The position numbers were made by a program, and so were the translations under genes. A DNA stretch of 64,000 nt. Source: Collinsella tanakaei YIT 12063 (GTDB taxonomy: Bacteria; Actinomycetota; Coriobacteriia; Coriobacteriales; Coriobacteriaceae). The notes beneath the pieces were generated by a model that saw nothing but the letters and a program-made list of their open reading frames with translations, was not told where the DNA came from and did no database searches. Below are positions 19,430 to 26,126 of the stretch, one piece after another. Within the stretch, counting starts at the first letter, position 1, and each line of letters opens with the position of its first letter. The DNA is taken from NCBI RefSeq assembly GCF_000225705.1, contig NZ_JH126467.1, forward strand, positions 383,435 to 447,434, read 5' to 3'.

Positions 19430-19843
19430 ATGAGGAATTTGATCACGCAAATCATGAAATTCGGAGTCGTCGGCGTTATCGCTTTCGTCATCGATTATGG
19501 GGTCATGGTGCTGCTTACTGAGGTATTCAGCATACCCCCCGTCGCCTCTGCCACGGTCTCGTTTATCGTTTCCGTTGTTTTCAACTACCTCGCGAGCATG
19601 AAGTATGTCTTCAGTCACAAGAGCGATATGAGTCGAAAGCGCGAGTTTGCAATCTTCATCGCCCTCTCAGTCGCAGGCTTGCTTATAAATGATGCAATCA
19701 TGTGGGCGGGCACCGAGATCGCATCCATCGATTACCGAATTGTCAAGATCGCGGCAACGGCAATCGTGATGGTATGGAACTTCATTACCAGGAAGATCTT
19801 CCTCGACGGCGGAGATGCCGGAGGAGATGCAGAAAAACAGTAA
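19430..19843 (+). CDS. GtrA-like membrane protein
   Basis: A 137-residue protein with four hydrophobic helices. It has FGVVGVIAFVIDYGVMVLL, SFIVSVVFNYLASMKYVFSH, RKREFAIFIALS and a C-terminal VWNFITRKIFL, the pattern of the GtrA family (small flippase-like proteins in polysaccharide modification). The ATG at 19430 is chosen for the GGAG seven bases upstream; an in-frame ATG at 19376 lacks a good site. It is divergent from the exporter operon and followed by a paralogue. GtrA proteins are thought to move undecaprenyl-linked sugars across the membrane. Confidence 0.88.
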   Translation: MRNLITQIMKFGVVGVIAFVIDYGVMVLLTEVFSIPPVASATVSFIVSVVFNYLASMKYVFSHKSDMSRKREFAIFIALSVAGLLINDAIMWAGTEIASIDYRIVKIAATAIVMVWNFITRKIFLDGGDAGGDAEKQ

Positions 19844-19995
19844 GCCTCTTAATCCCGCAACAACAGATTCACCCTAAACCCTACAAGCGCACCGCGGCGA
19901 TATGTGGTGCGCCTGTAGTTTCACCGAGAGCAGCCTACCTTTTGCTGACAATATATTTATAGTTCTTGACATACACTCTGTTGTAAGGGGTTTTG

Positions 19996-20397
19996 GTGCG
20001 AGCTGCATTGACTCAAGAAAATACAAAGCAATTCGGCAAATTCGCCATTGTTGGACTAACGTCACTGGCTGTCGACTACGCGCTCCTCATGTTTTTAGTA
20101 GAAGCGTGCGAGGCAGACCTGTTCTTCAGCACCACGGTATCGTTTATCGTTTCCGTGATAATCAGCTATGTCCTGAGTATGAGATACGTTTTCGACCATC
20201 GCGAGGGCATGAGCCGCAAGCGCGAGTTCACTATCTTCGCCATCCTTTCAGCCGTGGGGCTTGGCCTGAACGATCTGTATATGTTTGTCGGGGTTACCAT
20301 GCTCAATATTGGTTACCAGGCAATGAAACTCATCTCGACGTTTTTGGTGACGTGGTACAACTTCTTCTCACGCAAGAAGTTTCTCAGCAACAACTAA
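19996..20397 (+). CDS. GtrA-like membrane protein (paralogue)
   Basis: A 133-residue four-helix protein: QFGKFAIVGLTSLAVDYALL, SFIVSVIISYVLSMRYVFDH, MSRKREFTIFAILSAVGLGL and a final WYNFFSRKKFL. It shares SFIVSVxxxYxxSMxYVF and SRKREF with the preceding gene, so the two are tandem paralogues that may pair as a heterodimer. AAGGGG lies five bases upstream of the GTG at 19996; an in-frame TTG directly before it is less well placed. A strong terminator follows at 20479-20516. Confidence 0.88.
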   Translation: MRAALTQENTKQFGKFAIVGLTSLAVDYALLMFLVEACEADLFFSTTVSFIVSVIISYVLSMRYVFDHREGMSRKREFTIFAILSAVGLGLNDLYMFVGVTMLNIGYQAMKLISTFLVTWYNFFSRKKFLSNN

Positions 20398-20478
20398 TAA
20401 CAATCCCCGGCATCGTGGCCATCACCAAGCCACACCTCATTTGGCTTCGAATAAGCCGGGCATCCTCAAGGACGCATT

Positions 20479-20516
20479 CAAGCGCGTGGATATCTCAAAA
20501 GGTATCCACGCGCTTG
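20479..20516 (+). terminator. Terminator after the GtrA genes
   Basis: A perfect 14-base stem (CAAGCGCGTGGATA and its complement) encloses a 10-base loop, followed by TCTTTC on the plus strand. Confidence 0.8.
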
Positions 20517-20786
20517 TCTTTCAACTAAGCCTCGCCCGCGAAGGCAGCGCAATCCTCACGCGCTTGCATCCAAGCTGCACGCACTTAAACAATGGTATCA
20601 GCGCGTATCGATTTAGGATGAAGCCAAGGCGCGACATATGTACGATATCCGCTGGTTGTCGCATGGTTTTGTAGCGCTCTCAAGGGTAGAATCTACCCAA
20701 GAGCCTAACCTTAAACGTGAACTTGAAACTCTATAGTTGCTTCACAATTCATCAAACTTGCAGGTAGCTGACTATCCTAAACCTTC

Positions 20787-20843
20787 AACTTGACCCTTAA
20801 AGAAGTCTAAGGTTCAAGTTCAACTCGAAGTCAGGTATATACT
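20787..20843 (+). promoter_or_regulatory. Operator-like dyad and promoter of the 20894 gene
   Basis: The arms AACTTGACCCTTA (20787-20799) and TAAGGTTCAAGTT (20808-20820) are complementary at 12 of 13 positions around an 8-base centre. A TATACT -10 box (20838-20843) lies 19 bases after TTCAAG in the right arm. A partial copy (AACCTTAAACGTGAACTTGAA) lies near 20707. The arrangement suggests a dimeric regulator covering the -35 region. The sequence is reminiscent of MerR-type operators, but the spacing is not the classical one. Confidence 0.5.
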
Positions 20844-20893
20844 ATGGCCTGCAAAAAGATTTCGCACGTTGTCTGCTATCGAAGGATACGTAC

Positions 20894-21940
20894 ATGCGCA
20901 ATTATGGACATACTCACAAGGTTCTCGTTATCGGCGCTGCGTTGGCGTTCGCGCTTTCGGGTACCGCGCTGTGCCCTACAACCGCTCTGGCCGTTACCCA
21001 GGAGACTGAGGCACAGCTGACCGAGACCCAGAAAAAGCTTGAGGATTCCGCCGCCGCCTATGACAAGGCAACAGAGAATGTCGCGAAGCTCCAGGCCCAG
21101 ATTGATGAGAACAATGCGCTTATCGCCGAGCTCGAGGCCAAGCTCCCCGAGCAGCAGCGCAAGGCCAGCCAGGTCATGCGCGATATGTACAAGTATGAAA
21201 AGGCATCCAATCCGTTCATGAGTTTCATCCTGAACTCCCAGTCCTTCGACGAGTTCTTCACCCAGATGGCTTACATGAACCAGATCAAAGATTCCAACAC
21301 CAGCGCGCTCGAAGAGCTCAATGAAACCCAAAAGCAGCTTGAACAGACGAAGGTAGAGCTCGAGCAGGCAAAGGCCCAGGCAGACACAGAGGCCAAGGCG
21401 GCCTCCAACGCTCTTGCCGAGGCTCAGAAACTCCGCGAGGCCGCTCAAAAGAAAGCAGACGAGGAGGCCGCTTCCGAGCTTGCAGCGCTTCAGCAGGCAT
21501 CCAGTGAGCTTGCTGGCGGCACCGAAGAGAGCTCATCAGTGGTCCTGCCCGACACGTCCGGCGTCAACTGGAACACCGACGAGGCCAGCTTTGTTGCCAA
21601 GTGGTCTGCACGCATCGATGCCTACCTTGCAGGCTCCCCTCTCGAAGGCTACGGCGCGACCTTTGCAGCCGCTGCCTGGAAATACGGTGTCGACCCCCGC
21701 TGGTCCCCCGCAATCTCCAACACCGAAAGCTCAAAGGGAGCCTATTGCTTCCGCGAGCATAACGCCTGGGGCTGGGGTGCAATCGACTTCTCAAGCTGGG
21801 AAGAAGCCATCGATACCCATGTGCGCGGACTTGCCCGCGGCTATGGCTACACGATTAGCGTTCAAGCGGCTAAGAAGTACTGCCCGCCCAATTGGTACCA
21901 TTGGTACAACAACACGCTTTCCGAGATGCAGAAGATTTAA
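20894..21940 (+). CDS. Secreted coiled-coil protein with C-terminal lysozyme-like domain
   Basis: A 348-residue protein. The signal peptide VLVIGAALAFALSGTALC is followed by a coiled coil at residues ~35-125 (LTETQKKLEDSAAAYDKATE.., MRDMYKYEKASNPF) that resembles the N-terminal region of CwlO/PcsB-type hydrolases, then a second coiled coil rich in AEAQKLREAAQKKADEEAA. The C-terminal ~115 residues (YGATFAAAAWKYGVDPRWSP, NTESSKGAY, AWGWGAIDFSSW) match the lysozyme-like glucosaminidase fold, with Glu in the TESS segment as the candidate acid. GAAGGA lies eight bases upstream of the ATG. Probable role: regulated cell-wall cleavage. It is the last host gene before the prophage. Confidence 0.85.
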   Translation: MRNYGHTHKVLVIGAALAFALSGTALCPTTALAVTQETEAQLTETQKKLEDSAAAYDKATENVAKLQAQIDENNALIAELEAKLPEQQRKASQVMRDMYKYEKASNPFMSFILNSQSFDEFFTQMAYMNQIKDSNTSALEELNETQKQLEQTKVELEQAKAQADTEAKAASNALAEAQKLREAAQKKADEEAASELAALQQASSELAGGTEESSSVVLPDTSGVNWNTDEASFVAKWSARIDAYLAGSPLEGYGATFAAAAWKYGVDPRWSPAISNTESSKGAYCFREHNAWGWGAIDFSSWEEAIDTHVRGLARGYGYTISVQAAKKYCPPNWYHWYNNTLSEMQKI

Positions 21941-21964
21941 TGAATAAGTTCGCGCAACAACAAC

Positions 21965-22015
21965 AAGCGCGTTTAACTCTAGTTATTCGTTTTTAAGAGC
22001 GTATAACTCTAGTTA
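21965..22015. repeat. Paired 21-base repeat containing TAACTCTAGTTA (left pair)
   Basis: Copies at 21965-21985 and 21995-22015 match each other at 19 of 21 positions, 30 bases start to start, sharing the core TAACTCTAGTTA preceded by GCGT. The same unit recurs at 48592-48612. The core is a near palindrome (TAACT..AGTTA), as expected for a protein-binding site. Confidence 0.8.
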
Positions 22016-22058
22016 AAACAGCAGCTAGGGATACGCTTGGGATATTTTTCAGGTTTAG

Positions 22059-22104
22059 AACCGCCGCTGATTGGTATCACATCTAATACCAGTTAGCGGC
22101 GGTT
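22059..22104. repeat. Large interrupted dyad downstream of the last host gene
   Basis: The outer arms AACCGCCGCT/AGCGGCGGTT pair perfectly (10 bases). The inner arms TGGTAT/ATACCA pair as well. No T-run follows directly. It may be a rho-independent-like terminator for the 20894 gene or part of the left attachment region. Confidence 0.55.
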
Positions 22105-22140
22105 GATTTGGATATATTCTATTCTGTTATGTATAAAAAC

Positions 22141-22169
22141 AGCCCCTCCACCATACCGGCGAAGGGGCT
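22141..22169. terminator. Bidirectional terminator at the left prophage end
   Basis: The stem AGCCCCT/AGGGGCT spans a 15-base loop. An A-rich run (ATAAAAAC) precedes it, giving U-rich RNA on the minus strand, and TTAATTT follows on the plus strand. Confidence 0.7.
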
Positions 22170-22207
22170 TAATTTATGCGACCGCCACTTATCGAGCGAG
22201 AAAGAAA

Positions 22208-22232
22208 AGCCCCAGCGACCATCGCAGGGGCT
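22208..22232 (-). terminator. Leftward terminator
   Basis: The stem AGCCCC/GGGGCT is extended by pairing of AGCG/CGC across a short loop. On the minus strand it is followed by TTTTCTTTCTC. It is one of four stacked leftward terminators after the late operon. Confidence 0.65.
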
Positions 22233-22289
22233 GGTGATACGCCGACGGATTCGGCGGTTAGATGATAACACGGCACCGAATCGCGGCAT

Positions 22290-22324
22290 AAAAAAACGGC
22301 CGATGGCACGTCTGCCACCGACCG
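22290..22324 (-). terminator. Leftward terminator
   Basis: CGGCCGATGGCA pairs with TGCCACCGACCG (two mismatches) around CGTC. A run of seven T follows on the minus strand. The flanking AATCGCGGCATAAAAAAACG recurs almost unchanged at the next terminator (22465-22502), so the two are diverged duplicates. Confidence 0.75.
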
Positions 22325-22464
22325 ATGCAGGTCTGGGTCCCTGCTACCCTCGCGCTCTACCGCCCCCACCGCAGCGCGTCATCGGCGGTGGCGGTGCGGC
22401 CCATGTAGTTGAGCCGCGTGCCTAGGGAGATTATACGCGATGCCGCTCACCCAATCGCGGCACA

Positions 22465-22502
22465 AAAAAACGCCCCTCCCCACCGCGATGGTGGAGAGGG
22501 GT
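22465..22502 (-). terminator. Terminator of the phage lysis operon
   Basis: CCCCTCCCCACC pairs with GGTGGAGAGGGG (one mismatch), followed on the minus strand by T-rich sequence (seven T). It lies directly after the endolysin stop codon. Confidence 0.85.
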
Positions 22503-22511
22503 GAATCGTGT

Positions 22512-23192
22512 CTACAGTTTCAGCGCGTTCGCGAGCATCGCCGCCACCTCTGCGCGGGTCGCGGTGTCGTTCGGTCGCAGCTTGTCGGCGTTTCCGCTCA
22601 GGATGCCAGCGCGGACGGCCTTGTCGAGCGGGTCGATGTACCATGCCTCAGCGTCTAGGTCGGTGTACTTCTTCAGCGCGTCGGGCAGTGGCTTGTCCCC
22701 CGTGTAAACGGGGCGCATGACGTCCTGTACCACAGACCAATCGCGGGTGCGGCGAGCGACCACGCCGCCGTTGCCCTGCGAGCCGGATGCGCCGCTGGAC
22801 GTGTTGCCCTCGATGGTCTGGATGTAGTTCCCCTTGTTCAACTCCACGAAGCCCACGTGGTCGTTCGCGCCGTCGCGCGAGCCGGGCCAGTCGAAGATGA
22901 CGATATCGCCGGGCTGCGCGCTCATCTTGGACACGATCATCCCAGCGTTTGCGCACGCGTTTCGGAGCGTTGTGCATGACGCCGTGGGCATGCCGGGGAC
23001 GGTCATCCCCGCTTTGTCGAGCACCCACCACACGAACATGCAACAGTAGGGCACGCCTGAGTTGCCGTAGTACGAGTTGCCCACCTTCTCGGCGAAGGCG
23101 CGCCCGTACTTGGTGCCAGCCTGCGGGTCATCCCAGCGGGAGTAGCCGACCTCGCCCGCTGCGATGGACAGCACCTTGTTAGCGCTCGCCAT
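22512..23192 (-). CDS. Phage endolysin: CHAP amidase/endopeptidase with SLH repeat
   Basis: A 226-residue protein without signal peptide. The CHAP domain occupies residues ~1-165: Cys in GVPYCCMFVWWVLD, His in GANDHVGFVELNKG, and IEGNTSSG carrying the third catalytic polar residue. A single S-layer-homology-type repeat follows (residues ~180-226: YTDLDAEAWYIDPLDKAVR.., LRPNDTATRAEVAAMLANAL) and would bind pyruvylated wall polymer. Its role is to degrade host peptidoglycan after holin opens the membrane. The start has GGAGGTGG upstream inside the preceding small frame. A wall-anchoring SLH repeat on an endolysin is notable because the host locus here encodes a pyruvyl-transferase-like enzyme. 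Confidence 0.93.
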   Translation of the reverse strand: MASANKVLSIAAGEVGYSRWDDPQAGTKYGRAFAEKVGNSYYGNSGVPYCCMFVWWVLDKAGMTVPGMPTASCTTLRNACANAGMIVSKMSAQPGDIVIFDWPGSRDGANDHVGFVELNKGNYIQTIEGNTSSGASGSQGNGGVVARRTRDWSVVQDVMRPVYTGDKPLPDALKKYTDLDAEAWYIDPLDKAVRAGILSGNADKLRPNDTATRAEVAAMLANALKL

Positions 23193-23283
23193 AATCGACC
23201 ACCTCCACCTCTGCCACGTCTCCTACGTCCGTTGAGTCCTGCGCTTCGATTTGATTCTTCTCTTCGCTGGTAAGCTCTGCCAT
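23179..23283 (-). CDS. Small acidic phage protein between holin and endolysin
   Basis: A 34-codon frame starting MAELTSEEKNQIEAQDSTDV, strongly acidic and without a membrane segment. GCGGAAAAG lies just upstream of the ATG. It overlaps the endolysin start by 14 bases and begins 9 bases after the holin stop, which suits a genuine small gene in a packed operon. No function can be assigned. Confidence 0.5.
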   Translation of the reverse strand: MAELTSEEKNQIEAQDSTDVGDVAEVEVVDYGER

Positions 23284-23292
23284 CTTTTCCGC

Positions 23293-23571
23293 CTACTTCC
23301 GCGCCGTGACGGCGCTGAGTCCGAGAATTGAGCCGAACAGCGTGGTAAGCGCCAGGCACACCTTCGTCACCTCGTCCGCGCACGGAAGCTCCAACATCGC
23401 GTAGAACGTGCCGACGGCTGGGATGCCCAGCACGCCCAGCCACTTCAGCACGTCGTAGAGCCACGCGGGGAGCCAATACCTCATGTAGTCCTTGACCTCC
23501 ACCTCGTCCGGGATGTCCGGCAGCTCCAGCTTGGTGGTGGTGGAGGGGTCTTGCTTCTTAGTCGTAGTCAT
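23293..23571 (-). CDS. Phage holin
   Basis: A 92-residue protein. The hydrophilic N-terminus is followed by a first hydrophobic segment (WLYDVLKWLGVLGIPAVGTF) and a second (VCLALTTLFGSILGLSAVTA), ending in a basic tail. Two membrane segments, small size and position directly before the endolysin match two-helix holins of Gram-positive phages. It forms the membrane lesion that times lysis. AGGAGG lies five bases upstream of the ATG. Confidence 0.8.
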   Translation of the reverse strand: MTTTKKQDPSTTTKLELPDIPDEVEVKDYMRYWLPAWLYDVLKWLGVLGIPAVGTFYAMLELPCADEVTKVCLALTTLFGSILGLSAVTARK

Positions 23572-23579
23572 ATGTCCTC

Positions 23580-23924
23580 CTAGTCTTCAATCGGCAGCTC
23601 GCACAGGCGCTTGTACATCGCCGTGCCGCCGCCGTTGCCGCCGTATTCATCGTGGTAGAGGTGGTACATGCGGTCGAGGTCGCGCCGCTCGGCTGGGCGC
23701 ATAGGCTCGCCCTTGCCGATGTGGACGTGAAACTCGTCTTTAATTCGGTAGTAGAGCAGCAGCTGCAGGACGGAGTGCTCGGCGTCGATGGCTTCTTGCA
23801 GCTCGCGCTTGTTCTCCTCACGGTCGCGCTTGGCGTTGCGGATGCCCTGCGCGGCGGCACCGAGCGCGAGCGACACCACCATCAGCAGGACTTGGTATGC
23901 CAGGTCTCCCATGTCCACTGGCAT
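23580..23924 (-). CDS. Membrane-anchored coiled-coil protein in the lysis region
   Basis: Start MPVDMGDLAYQVLLMVVSLA; the leading hydrophobic segment (YQVLLMVVSLALGAAAQGI) is a single membrane anchor. A charged helix follows (NAKRDREENKRELQEAIDAE) and a C-terminal region of about 55 residues (YYRIKDEFHVHIGKGEPMRP..). GGGGAG lies just upstream; a GTG at 23918 or ATG at 23912 are alternative starts. It lies between the XkdX-like gene and the holin, so it may be a holin partner or lysis regulator. I do not recognise the family. Confidence 0.75.
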   Translation of the reverse strand: MPVDMGDLAYQVLLMVVSLALGAAAQGIRNAKRDREENKRELQEAIDAEHSVLQLLLYYRIKDEFHVHIGKGEPMRPAERRDLDRMYHLYHDEYGGNGGGTAMYKRLCELPIED

Positions 23925-23949
23925 CCCTCCCCTCGGGGTCGTTGGTGAT

Positions 23950-23982
23950 AAAAAAAGCCCCCGCCAAGCTGATGACGGGGGC
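23950..23982 (-). terminator. Terminator between tail and lysis genes
   Basis: GCCCCCG pairs with CGGGGGC around a 12-base loop, followed by a run of T on the minus strand. It lies after the XkdX-like gene, so the lysis genes need readthrough (antitermination) or their own promoter. Confidence 0.8.
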
Positions 23983-24006
23983 ATGCGTTCGTCGCTGGTT
24001 GATGCG

Positions 24007-24117
24007 CTAGGCGTTGTCAGCCGCCAGCATCTCCTCGACCTTCTTCTTCCACAGGCTGGGCACCTTCTCAATCGTCCAAGTGCCTGCGTGGATCATGTTG
24101 TAGTAGAGCTTTGCCAT
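24007..24117 (-). CDS. XkdX-like small phage protein
   Basis: 36 residues: MAKLYYNMIHAGTWTIEKVP, then SLWKKKVEEML. The pattern (aromatic N-terminus, H/K-G-x-W-T, then a short basic helix) matches the XkdX family found at the end of phage tail operons. TAAGGAG lies six bases upstream of the ATG. The function of XkdX is not known. Confidence 0.8.
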   Translation of the reverse strand: MAKLYYNMIHAGTWTIEKVPSLWKKKVEEMLAADNA

Positions 24118-24153
24118 TTCTAACTCCTTAAAATCGCTTGCCAGACCCTATGC

Positions 24154-24372
24154 CTAGCAATTTGTCAAATCGGATACCGCCACGCCCAGCTCGGCTGCGG
24201 CGGTCTGGGTATCGGACGCCAGAGCGCCGAGTTCGGCGATTGCGTCGGTGTTGGTGGAGACGGCTGCTCCGAGTTCGGCCACCGCGCCCTCCACGTCCGC
24301 GCCGCACCGCTCGGTGGAGTCAACGTAGACCTCCACGCTGGCATCATCGCTTGCGTTGATGACGATGTTCAT
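24154..24372 (-). CDS. Small tail-operon protein with AELG repeats
   Basis: A 72-residue protein: an N-terminal beta-rich part (MNIVINASDDASVEVYVDST) followed by three AELGxxxS units (VAELGAAVS, IAELGALAS, AAELGVAVS) that form a short helical or coiled-coil repeat. AAAGGA lies upstream. The AELG repeat recurs in the next gene upstream (24386-24868), so the two products probably share an origin or interact. Role unknown, probably a fibre accessory. Confidence 0.7.
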   Translation of the reverse strand: MNIVINASDDASVEVYVDSTERCGADVEGAVAELGAAVSTNTDAIAELGALASDTQTAAAELGVAVSDLTNC

Positions 24373-24385
24373 GGGTCAATCCTTT

Positions 24386-24868
24386 CTATCCCTTGGCGCT
24401 TTCCAGCGCCTCTACACGGACGGTCAAATCAGCCACCATGCCGCCAAGCTCGGCAACAGCCGCCTGCGTGTCGGTGCCGTCGCTGATTGCCTGCGACGCG
24501 ATGACGCCCAGCTCGGCGGCAGCGCCCTCGGTGTCGGTGGCCCTCTGCTGCGCTGCGTCGGCGGTGTCCTGCGCCGCGTCAGCCGCCTTCTTTGCAACGG
24601 CGAGGTTGGTCTCCAGCGCCTTGATGCTCTCGGCGGTCTGGGGGTCGAGGGCACGCGCGGTGTGGAGCGCGATGTAGCCGTCCTCCTGCTTCACGGCGGC
24701 AACGACCTTATGGCCGTCCATCGCGGCCACGTCATCGCCCGCGTCGGTGGTGACCTTGAGCGCCTGTCCGTCCAAAGCGACCGCCGTGGCGAGGTCGGTG
24801 TCGAGGATGAAGCACGCGGAATCGCCGTCGATCGCGTAGCTGATGAGCGTGAGTTGGTTTAGTTTCAT
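24386..24868 (-). CDS. Tail-operon protein with helical AELG repeat region
   Basis: A 160-residue protein. The N-terminal half is beta-rich (MKLNQLTLISYAIDGDSACF..). From residue ~85 a long alanine-rich helix (NLAVAKKAADAAQDTADAAQ) carries AAELGVIAS and VAELGGMVADL and ends in VRVEALESAKG, a likely trimeric coiled coil. GAAAGGAG is placed well for the ATG. Position and shape suggest a fibre-associated or chaperone protein; the family is not recognised. Confidence 0.7.
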   Translation of the reverse strand: MKLNQLTLISYAIDGDSACFILDTDLATAVALDGQALKVTTDAGDDVAAMDGHKVVAAVKQEDGYIALHTARALDPQTAESIKALETNLAVAKKAADAAQDTADAAQQRATDTEGAAAELGVIASQAISDGTDTQAAVAELGGMVADLTVRVEALESAKG

Positions 24869-24918
24869 GGTTGCTCCTTTCGGATGGTGGAGGTATTCGG
24901 TTGGTGGAGGTGGAGGTG

Positions 24919-25283
24919 CTAGCGGTAGCCGACAACGTGGATAATGTCAGCATATTGCCCATCGAGCACGATTGAGAATCCATTGATAACGTCGTTCTTG
25001 ATGGTTACGGTGACGTTGCCGTAGTCTTCTTGAATGGTCGCGGTCGCTCCGACTTTCGCTTGCAGCGTCATTCTGCTGATTTTATAATTGCCCATTCCAA
25101 TCATGCAACGGACGTCCACATCGAACCGCTGAAAGTCGCTCAAGTTGCCGTAGCGCGAGACATTGCTAGACGCGTTGCTGCCGTCCGCTAGCAACGTCTC
25201 AGGGAGATACCCCCCCCCATCAGCTTCTCGACCACCGCTTTTAGGTTCGCCGCGCTGATAGGTTGCTCAGATGAGATTGCCAT
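24919..25283 (-). CDS. Fibre-tip cassette F, poly-G interrupted (OFF as sequenced)
   Basis: The start at 25283 (CGGAGG upstream) gives MAISSEQPISAANLKAVVEK, the segment shared by all six cassettes, then LM and the G9 tract (25210-25218). In the present frame the protein ends GGGISLRRC at 25188. With one more G (G10) or two fewer (G7) it would run on through YLPETLLADGSNASS.. to ..IIHVVGYR at 24919, about 121 residues. The intact downstream frame and its beta-rich, natural composition show that it is selected as protein. Last cassette of the array. Confidence 0.75.
25210..25218. repeat. Poly-G tract of cassette F (G9, coding strand)
   Basis: Nine C on the plus strand. It lies at the join between the shared N-terminal segment and the variable domain. 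ON length would be 7 or 10. Confidence 0.8.
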
Positions 25284-25319
25284 TTGGCACCTCCGGTTTA
25301 TTTGGTTTGGTTTGGTTGG

Positions 25320-25691
25320 TTAGAGTTTGAAGCCAATGGCGGCAACGAAGTAGTAATCGCTGCTAGACCCGCTGCCCTTGAACGTGAGCTGCGTGCCGTT
25401 GGTAACGGTGACTTCCACGCCAGTGTTTGTGTATTTGATATCTTTCTTGCCGCGATGAAATGCGAAGAACGTGTTGTCGTGGCCGCCCTTGCTCGTTCTT
25501 TGACAAATGTTGAAGAATGCGATGAAATCGTAGTTCTCGATGCTGTCGGAGAGCGTCCCGCTGAAATTGCGGCCGGCGTTGCTCGGGGCTTCGATTAGTA
25601 GCTTAGCTTTCAGGAGCGACCCCCCCGTCAGCCCATCGAGCGCCGCCTTGAGGTTGCCAGCGCTGATTGGCTGGTCGGAATTGATAGACAT
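25320..25691 (-). CDS. Fibre-tip cassette E (ON: the only in-frame poly-G cassette)
   Basis: 123 residues from the ATG at 25691, behind a strong GGAGG. The shared segment MSINSDQPISAGNLKAALDG is followed by LTGG, encoded by a G7 tract (25620-25626), and then the variable domain (SLLKAKLLIEAPSNAGRNFS.., ending DYYFVAAIGFKL). The frame is open throughout. The variable domain is beta-rich with alternating hydrophobic residues and ends, like the others, in a short hydrophobic strand with IG. Likely role: receptor-contacting tip of the tail fibre. Confidence 0.8.
   Translation of the reverse strand: MSINSDQPISAGNLKAALDGLTGGSLLKAKLLIEAPSNAGRNFSGTLSDSIENYDFIAFFNICQRTSKGGHDNTFFAFHRGKKDIKYTNTGVEVTVTNGTQLTFKGSGSSSDYYFVAAIGFKL
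25620..25626. repeat. Poly-G tract of cassette E (G7, coding strand)
   Basis: Seven C on the plus strand; reads ACG GGG GGG TCG in frame. Confidence 0.8.
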
Positions 25692-26116
25692 GGTGGATAC
25701 CTCCGTTATCTTGGTGGATGACTTAATTCCTATAATCGCGGCGATTTTGGAGCCAGCGCCGCCGTAACGGTTGTTACTGAATATCTTCCATCTACCGTCT
25801 GGCAACAGCGTGAACTTGTATCCGCCGTCATTGATGTTGTACCTCCATTGGTAGTAGCCGTCCTTCATATCTGATTTGAGGACAAGCTCGCTTCCGATGG
25901 TTGCGTCTGCAGGCACGATGACGATGGCTCTGTACCCCTCCATATCAATCGTCACGGTACTGCTTGTGCCGCTCGTAATTGTGCCGGAGGTGTTGTTCTT
26001 CACACCGTAGTAGAGCACTCTAGCTTCTGGGATACCCCCCCCCACTTATTTTCAGCCGCTTGCATGGCTGCCTTGAGGTTGGAGGTGGAGATTGGTTGGT
26101 CTGGTGCGATTGGCAT
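25692..26116 (-). CDS. Fibre-tip cassette D, poly-G interrupted (OFF); would fuse to E when ON
   Basis: Start ATG at 26116 with AGGAGCG upstream: MPIAPDQPISTSNLKAAMQA, AENK, then W and the G9 tract (26035-26043). As sequenced it stops at 26000. With G10 or G7 it reads IPEARVLYYGVKNNTSGTIT.. through KIAAIIGIK. Unlike the other cassettes there is then no stop codon: the frame continues through the Shine-Dalgarno region of cassette E into its ATG. D in the ON state would therefore be a D-E double-domain protein of about 265 residues. The missing stop may be a mutation or deliberate. Confidence 0.7.
26035..26043. repeat. Poly-G tract of cassette D (G9, coding strand)
   Basis: Nine C on the plus strand. 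ON length would be 7 or 10. Confidence 0.8.
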
Positions 26117-26126
26117 GTGCTCGCTC

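Larger units (their letters stand above)
20398..20893. other. Intergenic region between the GtrA pair and the secreted hydrolase
   Basis: No convincing gene is visible in these ~500 bases. The region holds the terminator at 20479-20516, then about 190 bases of unremarkable sequence, then a promoter region with a long dyad (20787-20820) just upstream of the next gene. Confidence 0.7.
21941..22511. other. Host-prophage border region; no gene seen
   Basis: About 570 bases without a plausible gene. In order it holds a pair of 21-base repeats (21965-22015), a 46-base dyad (22059-22104), a bidirectional terminator (22141-22169) and three further leftward terminators ending at 22502. The left attachment site must be here or very close, but without the right end I cannot identify the core. 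The segment 22325-22464 between two near-identical terminators shows no tRNA fold and only a 15-codon frame; a small RNA is possible. Confidence 0.6.

Noticed and set aside
22325-22464. Possible tRNA or tmRNA gene at the prophage border
   Set aside because: No cloverleaf, no T-loop GGTTCGA-like sequence and no acceptor stem could be formed on either strand.
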